Source: Pseudanabaena mucicola str. Chao 1806
GTDB lineage: Bacteria; Cyanobacteriota; Cyanobacteriia; Pseudanabaenales; Pseudanabaenaceae
Direction of reading: 5' to 3'
Assembly: GCF_030323025.1 (NCBI RefSeq)
Contig: NZ_CP097329.1
Span: 2,962,001 to 3,026,000 of the forward strand
DNA: 64,000 bases
The translations under genes and the position numbers were made by a program. This document shows, one piece after another, positions 1-7,953 of the stretch. Within the stretch, counting starts at the first letter, position 1. Every line of letters begins with the position of its first letter. A model generated the notes under the pieces. It was not told the origin of the DNA. It worked only from the letters and a program-made list of their open reading frames with translations, and did not search any database.

Positions 1-2
1 TA

Positions 3-1178
3 GTCACCCTCACAGGTTGCCCTTCTTCTCCACCTCCTGAAACTCCTTCTAAAGCACCAACCACCAATACGCCTAATCCTCCTGCAGCAAATATCGAGAA
101 AGCCAACCTTAAGGTTGGCTTTTTGCCAATTACCTGTGCTACACCGATTATTATGTCGGAACCATTGGGATTCTATTCCAAATATGGCTTAAAGGTGGAA
201 TTGGTTAAGATGCCTAGTTGGGCAGCAGTTCGGGATTCGGCGATCGCTGGTGAATTGGATGCTTACCATATGCTCTCACCGATGCCCATCTCGATGTCTT
301 TAGGCTTAGGTTCCACTGCTTTTCCTGTCAAATTAGCCAGTATTGAGAACATCAATGGACAAGCAATCGCTGTAGCCAAGCAACATCTAGGTAAGGTAAA
401 GGAGGCAAAGGACTTTAAAGGCTTTAGTATTGGAGTCCCCTTCGCCTACTCCATGCACAACTTGCTCCTACGCTACTATCTTGCTGCGGGTGGCTTAAAC
501 CCTGATAAGGATGTCCAAATTCAGGTAATTCCGCCGCCAGATGCGATCGCCAAAATGACCGCAGGGCAGCTAGATGCATTTCTACTGCCAGACAACGTTG
601 CTCAGCGAGCCGTTTTCAACAAGATTGGCTTTATCCATCTGTTAACCAAAGATCTCTGGGCTGGACATCCTTGCTGCGCCTTTGCCGCTAACCAAAAATG
701 GATTGATACCAACCCCAACACCTATCGCGCTATTAATAAAGCGATTATTGATGGTGCAGGCTATGCCAATAGTCCGAAAAATCGTGAAGAAATTGCCAAG
801 GCGATCGCAGGTAAAAACTATCTCAATCAACCTGAACCTGTATTGAAAGCTGTTCTCACAGGCAAGTTTGAAGACGGACAAGGCAATACTCTTGATATTC
901 CTGATCGTGTTGGTTTTGATCCCTATCCTTGGAAGAGTTTCGCAAAATGGATTTCTTCTCAGTTTGTACGCTGGGAACTCATGCCTAAGGACAAGGCAGA
1001 TTACAAATCTATTGCCGAACAAATCTATCAAACTGATTTGGCTCGCGAATTAGCGAAGGAGCTAGGTCAATCTCCCGCCACTGAAACCGAGCGTATTGAG
1101 AAACTCAAATTTGATACTTTCGATCCAGCCAAACCCGAAGCCTATATCGAAGAGCAGATCAAACAGTTTAAGGTCTAA
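3..1178 (+). CDS. cynA: CynA, cyanate/nitrate-type ABC transporter substrate-binding lipoprotein (5' end outside window)
   Basis: Periplasmic solute-binding lipoprotein of the CmpA/NrtA/CynA family. The reading frame is open to the left edge, so the true start lies upstream. The first visible residues, VTLTGC, form a lipobox with the acylated Cys at bases 18-20. A Pro/Thr/Ser-rich linker follows, and the binding fold begins at KVGFLPIT, a hallmark of this family. I assign cyanate as substrate because the order is cynA-cynB-cynD followed directly by cynS (cyanase), as in the cyanobacterial cynABDS operon. Nitrate, nitrite or bicarbonate cannot be excluded from the binding protein alone. The signal peptide itself is not in the window. 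Confidence 0.85.
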   Translation, partial: VTLTGCPSSPPPETPSKAPTTNTPNPPAANIEKANLKVGFLPITCATPIIMSEPLGFYSKYGLKVELVKMPSWAAVRDSAIAGELDAYHMLSPMPISMSLGLGSTAFPVKLASIENINGQAIAVAKQHLGKVKEAKDFKGFSIGVPFAYSMHNLLLRYYLAAGGLNPDKDVQIQVIPPPDAIAKMTAGQLDAFLLPDNVAQRAVFNKIGFIHLLTKDLWAGHPCCAFAANQKWIDTNPNTYRAINKAIIDGAGYANSPKNREEIAKAIAGKNYLNQPEPVLKAVLTGKFEDGQGNTLDIPDRVGFDPYPWKSFAKWISSQFVRWELMPKDKADYKSIAEQIYQTDLARELAKELGQSPATETERIEKLKFDTFDPAKPEAYIEEQIKQFKV

Positions 1179-1219
1179 ATCTAAAAAATATGTGCTTATA
1201 GCTGTAACTCAGCCATACC

Positions 1220-1252
1220 AACTTCAGAAATGGCGTAGCCATTTCTGAAGTT
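1220..1252. repeat. Intergenic palindrome between cynA and cynB
   Basis: A perfect 15-base inverted repeat (arm AACTTCAGAAATGGC) surrounds the tip GTA. It sits 42 bases after cynA and about 75 bases before cynB. There is no long T-run, so it may be an RNA-processing or attenuation hairpin within the operon. It belongs to the set of GC-tipped palindromes seen across the window. Confidence 0.6.
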
Positions 1253-1328
1253 AAAAACCTGACTGGGTTTGGGATGACAAGCTTTTTGGTTAATATAACA
1301 ACATTTTTAGAGAACCTTTAGAGAACCG

Positions 1329-2099
1329 ATGAGCTATTTTTCTTCAATACCAAAATCAAAACCACGCGCTAATCCGATCATGGCAGCAATTCAGCGTGTG
1401 CTACCTACCCACGATTATCAAGCTTTTGCGCTCTTTTTATTGATCCTAGCCACGATCTTAATCTTCTGGGAATATGGTGCGACTTCAGGATGGTTTTCTC
1501 CATTGATGCCATCCGCTAAAAGTACTTTCACGGATTTTTGGAGCTGGGTTTCTAAGCCATTTTATGTCAAGGGAACCAATGATAAAGGCATTGGTTGGCA
1601 TCTTATTACTAGTCTGCGCCGTGTGGCGATCGGCTTTAGTGTGGGTGCAGCGATCGCCATTCCTTCAGGAATTGTTATCGGTCTATTTCCCGTTGCATCC
1701 AAAGCCTTCGATCCCTTTATCCAAATTCTCAAACCCGTCTCACCCCTAGCTTGGCTGCCAATTGGCTTAGGGCTACTTCAAGATTCGGAAAGTACCGCCA
1801 TATTCGTAATTGCGATTACGAGTCTCTGGCCAACACTGATTAATACTAAATTCGGTGTCAGTAGCGTTGACCCAACTTATTTGGAAGTAACCCGCACCCT
1901 TGGCGCTTCGCAATGGCGGACAATTACCAAGGTCATCCTCCCTGCGGCAGCTCCGAGCATTGTCGCAGGAATGCGAATCAGTGCAGGGATTGCTTGGCTC
2001 GTCATTGTTGCTGCCGAAATTCTGCTCGGTGGCACAGGCGTGGGCTACTTTGTCTGGAATGAATGGAATAATCTGAGCATCACCAGCATTATAACCTGA
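1329..2099 (+). pseudogene. cynB: CynB permease, 5' portion, interrupted by IS4-like element
   Basis: Inner-membrane permease of the NrtB/CmpB/SsuC family (binding-protein-dependent transport component). Residues 1-256 remain, with several hydrophobic segments and the cytoplasmic EAA-type loop around LEVTRTLGASQWRTITKVILP. The frame then runs into the IS at about 2096 and stops at once in the IS terminal repeat (TGA 2097-2099). The missing C-terminus, a last transmembrane helix of about 30 residues, is found intact on the far side of the element at 3354-3446. The protein is therefore truncated by one helix, and function is doubtful. Co-directional with cynA and cynD. Confidence 0.85.
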
Positions 2100-3351
2100 G
2101 ATCTTGCACCATTCTAAAAAGGGGTTGCAAAAAGACGAGAGATGTGAAAAAAAGGGCGTAGTACTAATTTAAATAACGATATGGAAAGCATCGTTAAGCA
2201 CGCCCAAAGGTTAGTTTATAGCCTTCTGAGCTTTATGCCTAGTGTGTATCAAAAAGCCAGTCTGAATGCGATATTGGGACTATTTCTCGAAGCGCAGGGA
2301 CATCCTTTACCTCAACATACGCAAGTAAAATCAGCCAGTTCGTTAAGTCGGTTTCAAAATCACTATAACTGGTCTACGCGGTCAGTGATTCGGATAACCC
2401 GTCAGATCATCTTAGAGCAAATCGCTCAGCATCGACCATACAAAGGGAGTCCATTGAAGATCTTGATTGACTTGACCACATTGACAAAATGCGGCAAGTT
2501 TTTGCATCTAAATACCTCGACGGCTGACGGCTCAGCCCCATGGGTAAGGATGCTCAACGGTAAGCGAGGACTTCATCTAGTCTTACTTTATCTAGTCTAC
2601 GGTGAGTGGCGAATACCATGGAGTTTTAGAGTGTGGCGCGGCAAGGGATATGCGAGTCCATCAGACTTAGCTTGTAAATTGTTGGGAACAGTGCCAAAGC
2701 GATTAACCCAAGGCAGGAAAGTAATTGTTCTTGCTGATACTGAGTTTTGCACAGTCAAGTTTTTAAATACAGTCCGAGCAAAGGCTTGGCGAGTTGTTGT
2801 GGGCATACGCTGCAATCGTAAGCTTCAAGATGGGCGTTCGGTCAAACAACTTTATCGTCATGGCAAACGGGGGCAACAAGTTTTACTCGAAGGGCTAAGT
2901 ACCACATTTACCATCTCTTGGTTCTGGCTCAAAAGAGCTGATAGCAAACGAGAGTTACGCTTTGTGATTTCTTCTCATCCTTATTCGGGTGCTTATCTGG
3001 TGATGTTGGGTCGTAAGCGTTGGGCGATTGAGGGATTTTTCAAAACCATTAAACATCGCTTTGGTTTACATTGTTTTGGGCAGTCTACAAAACTTGGAGT
3101 TTTTCGTTGGCTAATTCTATCTCTGATTGCTTATCTTTTGGCTCACTGGAGTACTCAATGGTCGCCACCTCCTGTCTTGGACTGGAAGGCTGCCTCTGAT
3201 TTGACACTTTCTGTTTTATTCCCTTCTGTCCTTTGGTTAAAACTCCTCCGATACATCCGAATTAATGCTGATATTGCTGCTCGTTATGGTTTTAAAATTG
3301 TTCTCAAACCCATTCCTACTTAAAGCTTTTGGGAATGGTGCAAGATCTCAG
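2096..3351 (+). mobile_element. IS4-like insertion sequence, complete, inserted in cynB
   Basis: A 1.26-kb element bounded by perfect 19-base terminal inverted repeats: the left end reads CTGAGATCTTGCACCATTC, and its reverse complement is at 3333-3351. One transposase gene fills the interior. The cynB frame resumes directly after the right end (ACC at 3354). Flanks ATAACC and GTTACC may be a degenerate target duplication, but no perfect duplication is present. The ends agree and the transposase is intact, so the insertion looks fairly recent. Confidence 0.9.
2181..3323 (+). CDS. IS4-family DDE transposase
   Basis: 380-residue transposase inside the inverted repeats. The DDE triad can be placed at D97 (ILIDLTT), D186 (VLADTEF) and E284 in RWAIEGFFKTIKHRFGL, the YREK-like signature of IS4 relatives. 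The frame has no stops or frameshifts, so it may be active. It reads in the same direction as the cyn operon, so transcription through it could still reach cynD and cynS. Confidence 0.88.
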   Translation: MESIVKHAQRLVYSLLSFMPSVYQKASLNAILGLFLEAQGHPLPQHTQVKSASSLSRFQNHYNWSTRSVIRITRQIILEQIAQHRPYKGSPLKILIDLTTLTKCGKFLHLNTSTADGSAPWVRMLNGKRGLHLVLLYLVYGEWRIPWSFRVWRGKGYASPSDLACKLLGTVPKRLTQGRKVIVLADTEFCTVKFLNTVRAKAWRVVVGIRCNRKLQDGRSVKQLYRHGKRGQQVLLEGLSTTFTISWFWLKRADSKRELRFVISSHPYSGAYLVMLGRKRWAIEGFFKTIKHRFGLHCFGQSTKLGVFRWLILSLIAYLLAHWSTQWSPPPVLDWKAASDLTLSVLFPSVLWLKLLRYIRINADIAARYGFKIVLKPIPT

Positions 3352-3353
3352 TT

Positions 3354-3446
3354 ACCGCTATTCTCTTAATTGGAGCAATTGGCATGATTATTGATCGCCT
3401 ATTTGGACTGCTCCAACATTGGGTGTCTTTTGGGAGAGCATCATGA
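3354..3446 (+). pseudogene. cynB: CynB permease, 3' remnant beyond the IS
   Basis: Starting at ACC (3354) the frame reads [18 protein letters not shown] and ends at TGA 3444-3446. This is the last transmembrane helix and tail expected of an NrtB-type permease. The stop overlaps the ATG of cynD (3443) in an ATGA arrangement, which indicates that cynB and cynD were translationally coupled before the insertion. The fragment has no start of its own. Confidence 0.85.
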
Positions 3447-4321
3447 TCGTGTCTTCAGTAGAAACTACAAATCCATTATCAGAAGCAGCTATTCCTGCTC
3501 AGATTTCACTCCAAAACGTCTCTATGGTCTACCGAGGGCGAAGTGGCTGGATCAATCGCCTTACTAAGCGCACATCCAAGGACTATATTGCCTTATCAGA
3601 CATCAGCTTTGATATTGCCCCTAATACCTTTGTTTCCATTATTGGTCCCTCTGGTTGTGGCAAATCCACACTGCTGAATTTGATTGCAGGTTTAAATACG
3701 CCTAGTAGTGGTGCAGTGTTGGTCAATGGCGAAGAAATCTATGCCCCTGGTCCCGATCGCGGCGTAGTTTTCCAGAATTACGCACTCATGCCCTGGCTGA
3801 CGGTTGCCGAAAACCTCCACTTTGCAATAGAAACTGTCTATCCCAAAATGTCACTCGCTGATCGTAAAAGTCGCGTGTACGAATATATCGAACTCGTTGG
3901 CTTAAAGGGAGCCGAAAAGAAACATCCCCATGAGCTTTCGGGGGGTATGAAACAACGGGTTGGTATTGCTCGCGCCCTTGCAATCGATCCACAAATTCTG
4001 CTGATGGATGAACCCTTTGGCGCATTGGATGCCCTCACTCGCGGCTTCCTTCAAGATGAAGTAGCCAGAATTTGGGAACAAAAGCGCAAAACCGTTGTGA
4101 TGATTACCCATAGTATCGAAGAGGCATTGCTACTCTCCGATAAAATCGTCATGATGAAGCGAGGACCATCCGCAGGAATTGATGAAATTCTAGATGTTCC
4201 CTTCCCTCGCCCGCGATCGCGTGAAAATCTTGACCAGCAGGCAGGCTACCATGCTCTCAAAGCTGAGATGGAAGAACATCTTATGCGGGAAACCCGTGCA
4301 GTTGAGGCTTCTCGACTATAA
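3443..4321 (+). CDS. cynD: CynD, ABC transporter ATP-binding protein (cyanate/nitrate type)
   Basis: Cytoplasmic ATPase that powers the Cyn transporter. Walker A is GPSGCGKST, the signature is LSGGM, and Walker B is ILLMDEP followed by the D-loop GALDAL and the H-loop THS, giving a complete NBD of the NrtD/CmpD/SsuB type (about 292 residues). I chose ATG 3443 because it overlaps the cynB stop (ATGA); the TTG at 3419 lies inside cynB. The single NBD, without a CmpC/NrtC-like fused binding domain, matches CynD. Because the cynB insertion lies just upstream, its translation is no longer coupled to a full-length permease. Confidence 0.88.
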   Translation: MIVSSVETTNPLSEAAIPAQISLQNVSMVYRGRSGWINRLTKRTSKDYIALSDISFDIAPNTFVSIIGPSGCGKSTLLNLIAGLNTPSSGAVLVNGEEIYAPGPDRGVVFQNYALMPWLTVAENLHFAIETVYPKMSLADRKSRVYEYIELVGLKGAEKKHPHELSGGMKQRVGIARALAIDPQILLMDEPFGALDALTRGFLQDEVARIWEQKRKTVVMITHSIEEALLLSDKIVMMKRGPSAGIDEILDVPFPRPRSRENLDQQAGYHALKAEMEEHLMRETRAVEASRL

Positions 4322-4394
4322 TCATGGCGCACAATAATGATTTTGTGCTTTGGTATAATCCCTACAATCATTAAAATCCTCAAAATCAAAAACT

Positions 4395-4841
4395 ATGACC
4401 GTTGAATTTCCTGCCTTTACACAAACACTGTTAGCAGCTAAAAAAGCCAAAGGACTAAGCTTTGCTGATCTAGAAAAGCTTCTAGGACATGACGAAGTAT
4501 GGATTGCTTCGCTATTTTATGGACAGAACAGTACTTCTCTCGAAGAAGCTCAAAAAATTGCAGAAATCCTTGGACTAGGAGAAGATATTGCTACAACTTT
4601 GAGTTCTTATCCTAGTAAGGGTTTAGGACCTGTTGTTCCCACAGATCCTTTGATTTATCGCTTCTATGAAATCATGCAAGTTTACGGATATCCGATGAAG
4701 GAAATCATCCATGAGAAGTTTGGTGATGGTATTATGAGCGCTATTGACTTTACCCTCGATATCGAGAAAGTAGAAGACCCTAAAGGTGATCGTGTAAAGG
4801 TAACAATGAACGGCAAATTCCTTCCCTACAAAAAATGGTAG
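4395..4841 (+). CDS. cynS: Cyanate hydratase (cyanase)
   Basis: Decomposes cyanate with bicarbonate to ammonia and CO2 (via carbamate). The 148-residue length fits the family. The catalytic residues align with E. coli Arg96, Glu99 and Ser122 at R89, E92 ([11 protein letters not shown]) and S115 (GIMSAIDF). An N-terminal helical domain precedes the catalytic C-terminal domain. It follows cynD by 73 bases and completes the cyn operon, so the pathway itself remains while the permease is broken. Confidence 0.95.
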   Translation: MTVEFPAFTQTLLAAKKAKGLSFADLEKLLGHDEVWIASLFYGQNSTSLEEAQKIAEILGLGEDIATTLSSYPSKGLGPVVPTDPLIYRFYEIMQVYGYPMKEIIHEKFGDGIMSAIDFTLDIEKVEDPKGDRVKVTMNGKFLPYKKW

Positions 4842-4856
4842 GACAGCCTTCTATCT

Positions 4857-4893
4857 GAGTTTTCATTTTGCCAGCATGGCAAAATGAAAACTC
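4857..4893. repeat. Perfect palindrome after cynS
   Basis: Inverted repeat with 16-base arms (GAGTTTTCATTTTGCC) and a five-base loop AGCAT. It probably ends cynS transcripts or protects their 3' end. An ATG at 4884 lies in the right arm, which argues against using it as the start of the following TetR gene. Confidence 0.6.
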
Positions 4894-4928
4894 ACAAATC
4901 TTCTGTTCTATTTCCAGCAAACGAGTTT

Positions 4929-5522
4929 ATGGCAAACCTCAAACGCACCCGCGAAGATATTCTTACCTCAGCGATTGATCTGGTGCATCGTCGGGGTTTA
5001 CAATCAACGGGACTCAAGGATTTATTTGCTGCAACCCATGCCTCATCGGGCAGTTTTTACAACTATTTTCAATCAAAAGATGAATTTGCTCATGCGCTCA
5101 TCGATTATCAATGGCAACAAATTCGCGAAAATGCCTTTTTAGCAGCAACATCGATTACAGAAGATCCAATTCAAAGACTATTTTGGGTAATTGATAAAAT
5201 AGAGGCAAAGCATCTTTCAGAAATCAATTGTGCGGGATGTCTATTAGGTAATTTAATTGTCGATTTAACAGCATATAACGAAACCTTTCGCCAACATTTA
5301 CAACAGGTTTTTGATGAATGGCATTCTTTTTTTGCTCAAATGTTACGCCAAGGACAAGAGCAACTCCGCGATCGCGTCGATCCTGATCTTCTCGCGGAGC
5401 AGATTTTGACAATGCTAGAGGGAGTTCTGCTAATTTCTCGACTTTATGACCAACCCGATCGCCTTAAGCGCGGATTTAGCAATATTCGCCAGTTAATTAC
5501 AGATTCTCTGAAAGTTTTTTAA
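4929..5522 (+). CDS. TetR/AcrR-family transcriptional regulator
   Basis: DNA-binding repressor with an N-terminal helix-turn-helix: REDILTSAIDLVHRRGL is helix 1, SSGSFYNYFQSKDEF is the recognition helix region. The ligand domain has a Cys pair in INCAGCLLGNL, resembling the region that carries redox/electrophile-sensing cysteines in NemR/AcuR-like TetR proteins; sensing is inference. I chose ATG 4929 because the upstream ATG (4884) is inside a palindrome and homology begins at MANLKRTRE. It is co-directional with cynS; a link to cyanate is possible but not shown. Confidence 0.85.
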   Translation: MANLKRTREDILTSAIDLVHRRGLQSTGLKDLFAATHASSGSFYNYFQSKDEFAHALIDYQWQQIRENAFLAATSITEDPIQRLFWVIDKIEAKHLSEINCAGCLLGNLIVDLTAYNETFRQHLQQVFDEWHSFFAQMLRQGQEQLRDRVDPDLLAEQILTMLEGVLLISRLYDQPDRLKRGFSNIRQLITDSLKVF

Positions 5523-5529
5523 TATAACT

Positions 5530-5632
5530 ATGGGTAGTTATGCAAAGTATTTTTTTTAGTAATTGTATTGGGGGCGCTTCGCGCCCCCAATACAATTACA
5601 TTACATAACTACCTAATTATGAATACCCATTT
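5530..5632. repeat. Nested palindromic repeat after the TetR gene
   Basis: The core at 5559-5599 has 18-base arms (GTAATTGTATTGGGGGCG) meeting at a CTTCG-type tip. Around it is a second, looser inverted repeat (ATGGGTAGTTATG... and CATAACTACC...ACCCAT). It lies between convergent genes and is the plausible terminator for the TetR gene. The outer repeat suggests a small mobile-repeat origin. Confidence 0.6.
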
Positions 5633-5699
5633 ATCGTTTTGCTCTTTTGTCGAACTATAGATTAGAAAGCATTTCTTTTCATCTATCCTTATCTAATAC

Positions 5700-6230
5700 T
5701 TAATCAATATAGGAACCACGATATTTCATTCTTTCCTTAGGCTGTGCAGATTTTTGGGGTTGGCACTCTTTTGATAAGTTATCTGAGACCTCCGCAGATG
5801 TAGCACCTTCATTCTGGTCACTATTGATGATGGCTCCTCGATATTTAATGACAGATTTTGTGGTATTTTGCTTGATTTGGGCGTTACTTGACTTAATCTC
5901 TAAATCTTCTGGTTTATATCGATTTCCTCGATATTGCATCGTTTCCCAAGTTTCGTCGAACTCATTCTGAATATTATCTACACTATCAGTAGCTGACTTG
6001 GAATCATCGAGATCTCTTGACAATGGAGGGGTATAGAGTTTGCTTAAGGCTTTGAAACAAATATAAGGGAATACGAAAGCGATCGCTAAAATGACTAACA
6101 GCGAATTGATACGGGTAATCATTTGAGAAACAATCTCTACATGGTTTTCCGAGGCCCATACCGAAGCTGCCGTATAAACTGCTATAGCAGCAGTAATTTG
6201 TAACGTGCGATAGGCTAAAAACTTTTTCAT
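5700..6230 (-). CDS. Membrane-anchored protein with three YRG motifs (DUF4278-like)
   Basis: 176 residues. The N-terminus has two hydrophobic segments (about residues 10-27 and 42-62). The soluble remainder is polar and contains three copies of a short motif, MQYRGNRY, IKYRGAII and MKYRGSYI, separated by low-complexity stretches rich in S, N, Q and E. The xxYRGxxY motif resembles cyanobacterial DUF4278 proteins, whose function is unknown. The last copy is at the extreme C-terminus. I see no catalytic motif. Confidence 0.65.
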   Translation of the reverse strand: MKKFLAYRTLQITAAIAVYTAASVWASENHVEIVSQMITRINSLLVILAIAFVFPYICFKALSKLYTPPLSRDLDDSKSATDSVDNIQNEFDETWETMQYRGNRYKPEDLEIKSSNAQIKQNTTKSVIKYRGAIINSDQNEGATSAEVSDNLSKECQPQKSAQPKERMKYRGSYID

Positions 6231-6419
6231 TAGCGATTAGGCAATATTGCCTTGGCAAAAAATTTCTGAATTTCAGAGAATAAACAAGATATAAAAATAA
6301 GATTAACTCTTCAATTGCACCTATTTTTATTAACTTATTAACATACTCTACTAACATAGCGGTTATTAATAACAGTGATCGCCATATTCGCTACGATTTC
6401 TAGGACTTGGTAAATATAA

Positions 6420-7034
6420 ATGCAGGAATGGATTACAAACACAATGAATACCCTAGGCTATCTAGGGATTGGACTACTAATGTTTTTGGAAAATCTATTT
6501 CCACCAATTCCCTCCGAATTAATTATGCCCTTGGCAGGGTTTACCGCATCTCAGCCTAATTCACAAATTCAAGTGATTCCTGCGATCGCAGTAGGTGTAA
6601 TTGGGACAATTGTGGGGGCAGTACCTTGGTATTATGCTGGCTTGTTGCTGGGGCAGCAACGCCTGCAATTGTTAGCAGAACGTTATGGTAAATGGATTGG
6701 TATTTCTAGCGACGATATCGAAAAATCCGTCCATTGGTTTCAAAAACATGGAAACAAAGCGGTTCTTCTGGGTCGTCTAGTACCAGGGATTAGGACATTA
6801 ATTTCTATTCCCGCAGGCATTAGCAATATGTCGATTGTACCATTTTTTGTCTATTCCACCATCGGTACTGTGGGATGGGTATCTTTATTAACCTATGCAG
6901 GTTATTTCTTAGGAGAAAACTATAAATTAGTTGAAAAATATATAGATGTAGTTAGCAAAGTTGTTGTCATTATTGTTTTAATCGCGATCACTGCATTTAT
7001 TGGTTATCGCCTCTATAAGAGATCCAGAAAATAA
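6420..7034 (+). CDS. DedA-family membrane protein
   Basis: 204-residue inner-membrane protein of the DedA/VTT family (putative lipid scramblase or transporter-like proteins). Family marks are the N-terminal FLENLFPPIPSELIMPLAG and the GRLVPGIRTLISIPAG motif, with transmembrane segments around them and a final helix before the basic tail KRSRK. It is convergent with infA; a shared terminator lies between. Confidence 0.9.
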   Translation: MQEWITNTMNTLGYLGIGLLMFLENLFPPIPSELIMPLAGFTASQPNSQIQVIPAIAVGVIGTIVGAVPWYYAGLLLGQQRLQLLAERYGKWIGISSDDIEKSVHWFQKHGNKAVLLGRLVPGIRTLISIPAGISNMSIVPFFVYSTIGTVGWVSLLTYAGYFLGENYKLVEKYIDVVSKVVVIIVLIAITAFIGYRLYKRSRK

Positions 7035-7069
7035 AAAATAAAAGCCCCAGATGGGGCTTTTATTTTTTC
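7033..7069. terminator. Bidirectional terminator between dedA and infA
   Basis: Stem AAAGCCCC / GGGGCTTT with A-rich and T-rich flanks on both sides. It suits the end of dedA on the plus strand and the end of the ribosomal operon (infA) on the minus strand. Confidence 0.85.
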
Positions 7070-7073
7070 GAGA

Positions 7074-7313
7074 TTATTTTTTGCCGCCGCCTTGGTTCTT
7101 GAGGCGGTAAGTAATGCGTCCTTTCGTGAGGTCATAGGGCGTTAGCTCCACTTTAACGCGATCGCCTGGCAAAATTTTGATATAGTTCCGACGGATCTTG
7201 CCCGAAATGTGAGCAAGTACATTAAAGCCATTATCGAGGGCAACTCGAAACATAGCGTTAGGAAGTGACTCAGTTACCGTCCCTTCCATTTCAATAGCAT
7301 CTTCTTTTGACAA
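7074..7313 (-). CDS. infA: Translation initiation factor IF-1
   Basis: 79-residue OB-fold factor that binds the 30S A site during initiation. The protein begins [20 protein letters not shown] and ends with RITYRLK plus a GGGKK tail. The frame is open further upstream (to 7379), but the family starts exactly at the TTG codon 7313-7311, so I use this TTG start. It is the last gene of the operon, about 80 bases after adk. In many cyanobacteria rpmJ-rpsM-rpsK-rpoA-rplQ follow; here a terminator and dedA follow instead. Confidence 0.93.
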   Translation of the reverse strand: MSKEDAIEMEGTVTESLPNAMFRVALDNGFNVLAHISGKIRRNYIKILPGDRVKVELTPYDLTKGRITYRLKNQGGGKK

Positions 7314-7395
7314 ATAAACTCTCCAAAATTCAGTATAAGTTCTGTATGTTTGAGATAATTTTATGAAGCGTAGCTCCATAAAATTATCAACCTAC

Positions 7396-7953
7396 CTATG
7401 CAAGGAATTTTTTGATTGCTTCAGTTACTTCTGGCATCGACGGTGTGCCATCAATCTGTTTAACTTTATTGCCATAAAATTCTAGCAGAGGTCTTGTTTT
7501 GGCATTGTATTCCTCCAACCGATTTTTGATCACATCTTCAGTGTCATCAGCACGTCCTTGATCGATCGCTCTTGCTTTAAGTCGATCAATTAAAAGCTGA
7601 TCAGGCACATCTAAATTAATCACAGAGTCGTAGGGCTGGCTCAATTCTGATAATAAAAGATCTAGGGCTTCCGCCTGGGCAACTGTGCGAGGAAATCCAT
7701 CAAGAATCCAACCAGATTGAGTATCAGGTTGGTACAATCGCGATTCAATTACTTCAATCACAACTGAATCAGGAACTAATCTACCAGAGTCACTGTAGGA
7801 CTTGACTTTTAATCCCAACTCAGTACCCTGCTTGATTTCTGCACGAAAAATATCACCAGGAGCAATTTTGGGTACTTGCCATTCTGTAGCCAAAATTTCA
7901 CCTTGTGTACCCTTGCCAGCCCCAGGGGGCCCCATCAAAATCACTCTAGGCAT
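7396..7953 (-). CDS. adk: Adenylate kinase (short-LID form)
   Basis: Interconverts ATP + AMP and 2 ADP. The P-loop is GPPGAGKGT at residues 7-15, and the DGFPRT motif follows at about 85. At 185 residues, with RAIDQGRADDTEDVIKNR in place of the long zinc-bearing LID, it is the short variant common in cyanobacteria. Its ATG overlaps the secY stop by one base (TAATG), showing translational coupling. Confidence 0.96.
   Translation of the reverse strand: MPRVILMGPPGAGKGTQGEILATEWQVPKIAPGDIFRAEIKQGTELGLKVKSYSDSGRLVPDSVVIEVIESRLYQPDTQSGWILDGFPRTVAQAEALDLLLSELSQPYDSVINLDVPDQLLIDRLKARAIDQGRADDTEDVIKNRLEEYNAKTRPLLEFYGNKVKQIDGTPSMPEVTEAIKKFLA

Noticed and set aside
3786-4111. Three minus-strand frames opposite cynD
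   Set aside because: Antisense to an intact ABC ATPase and without motifs.
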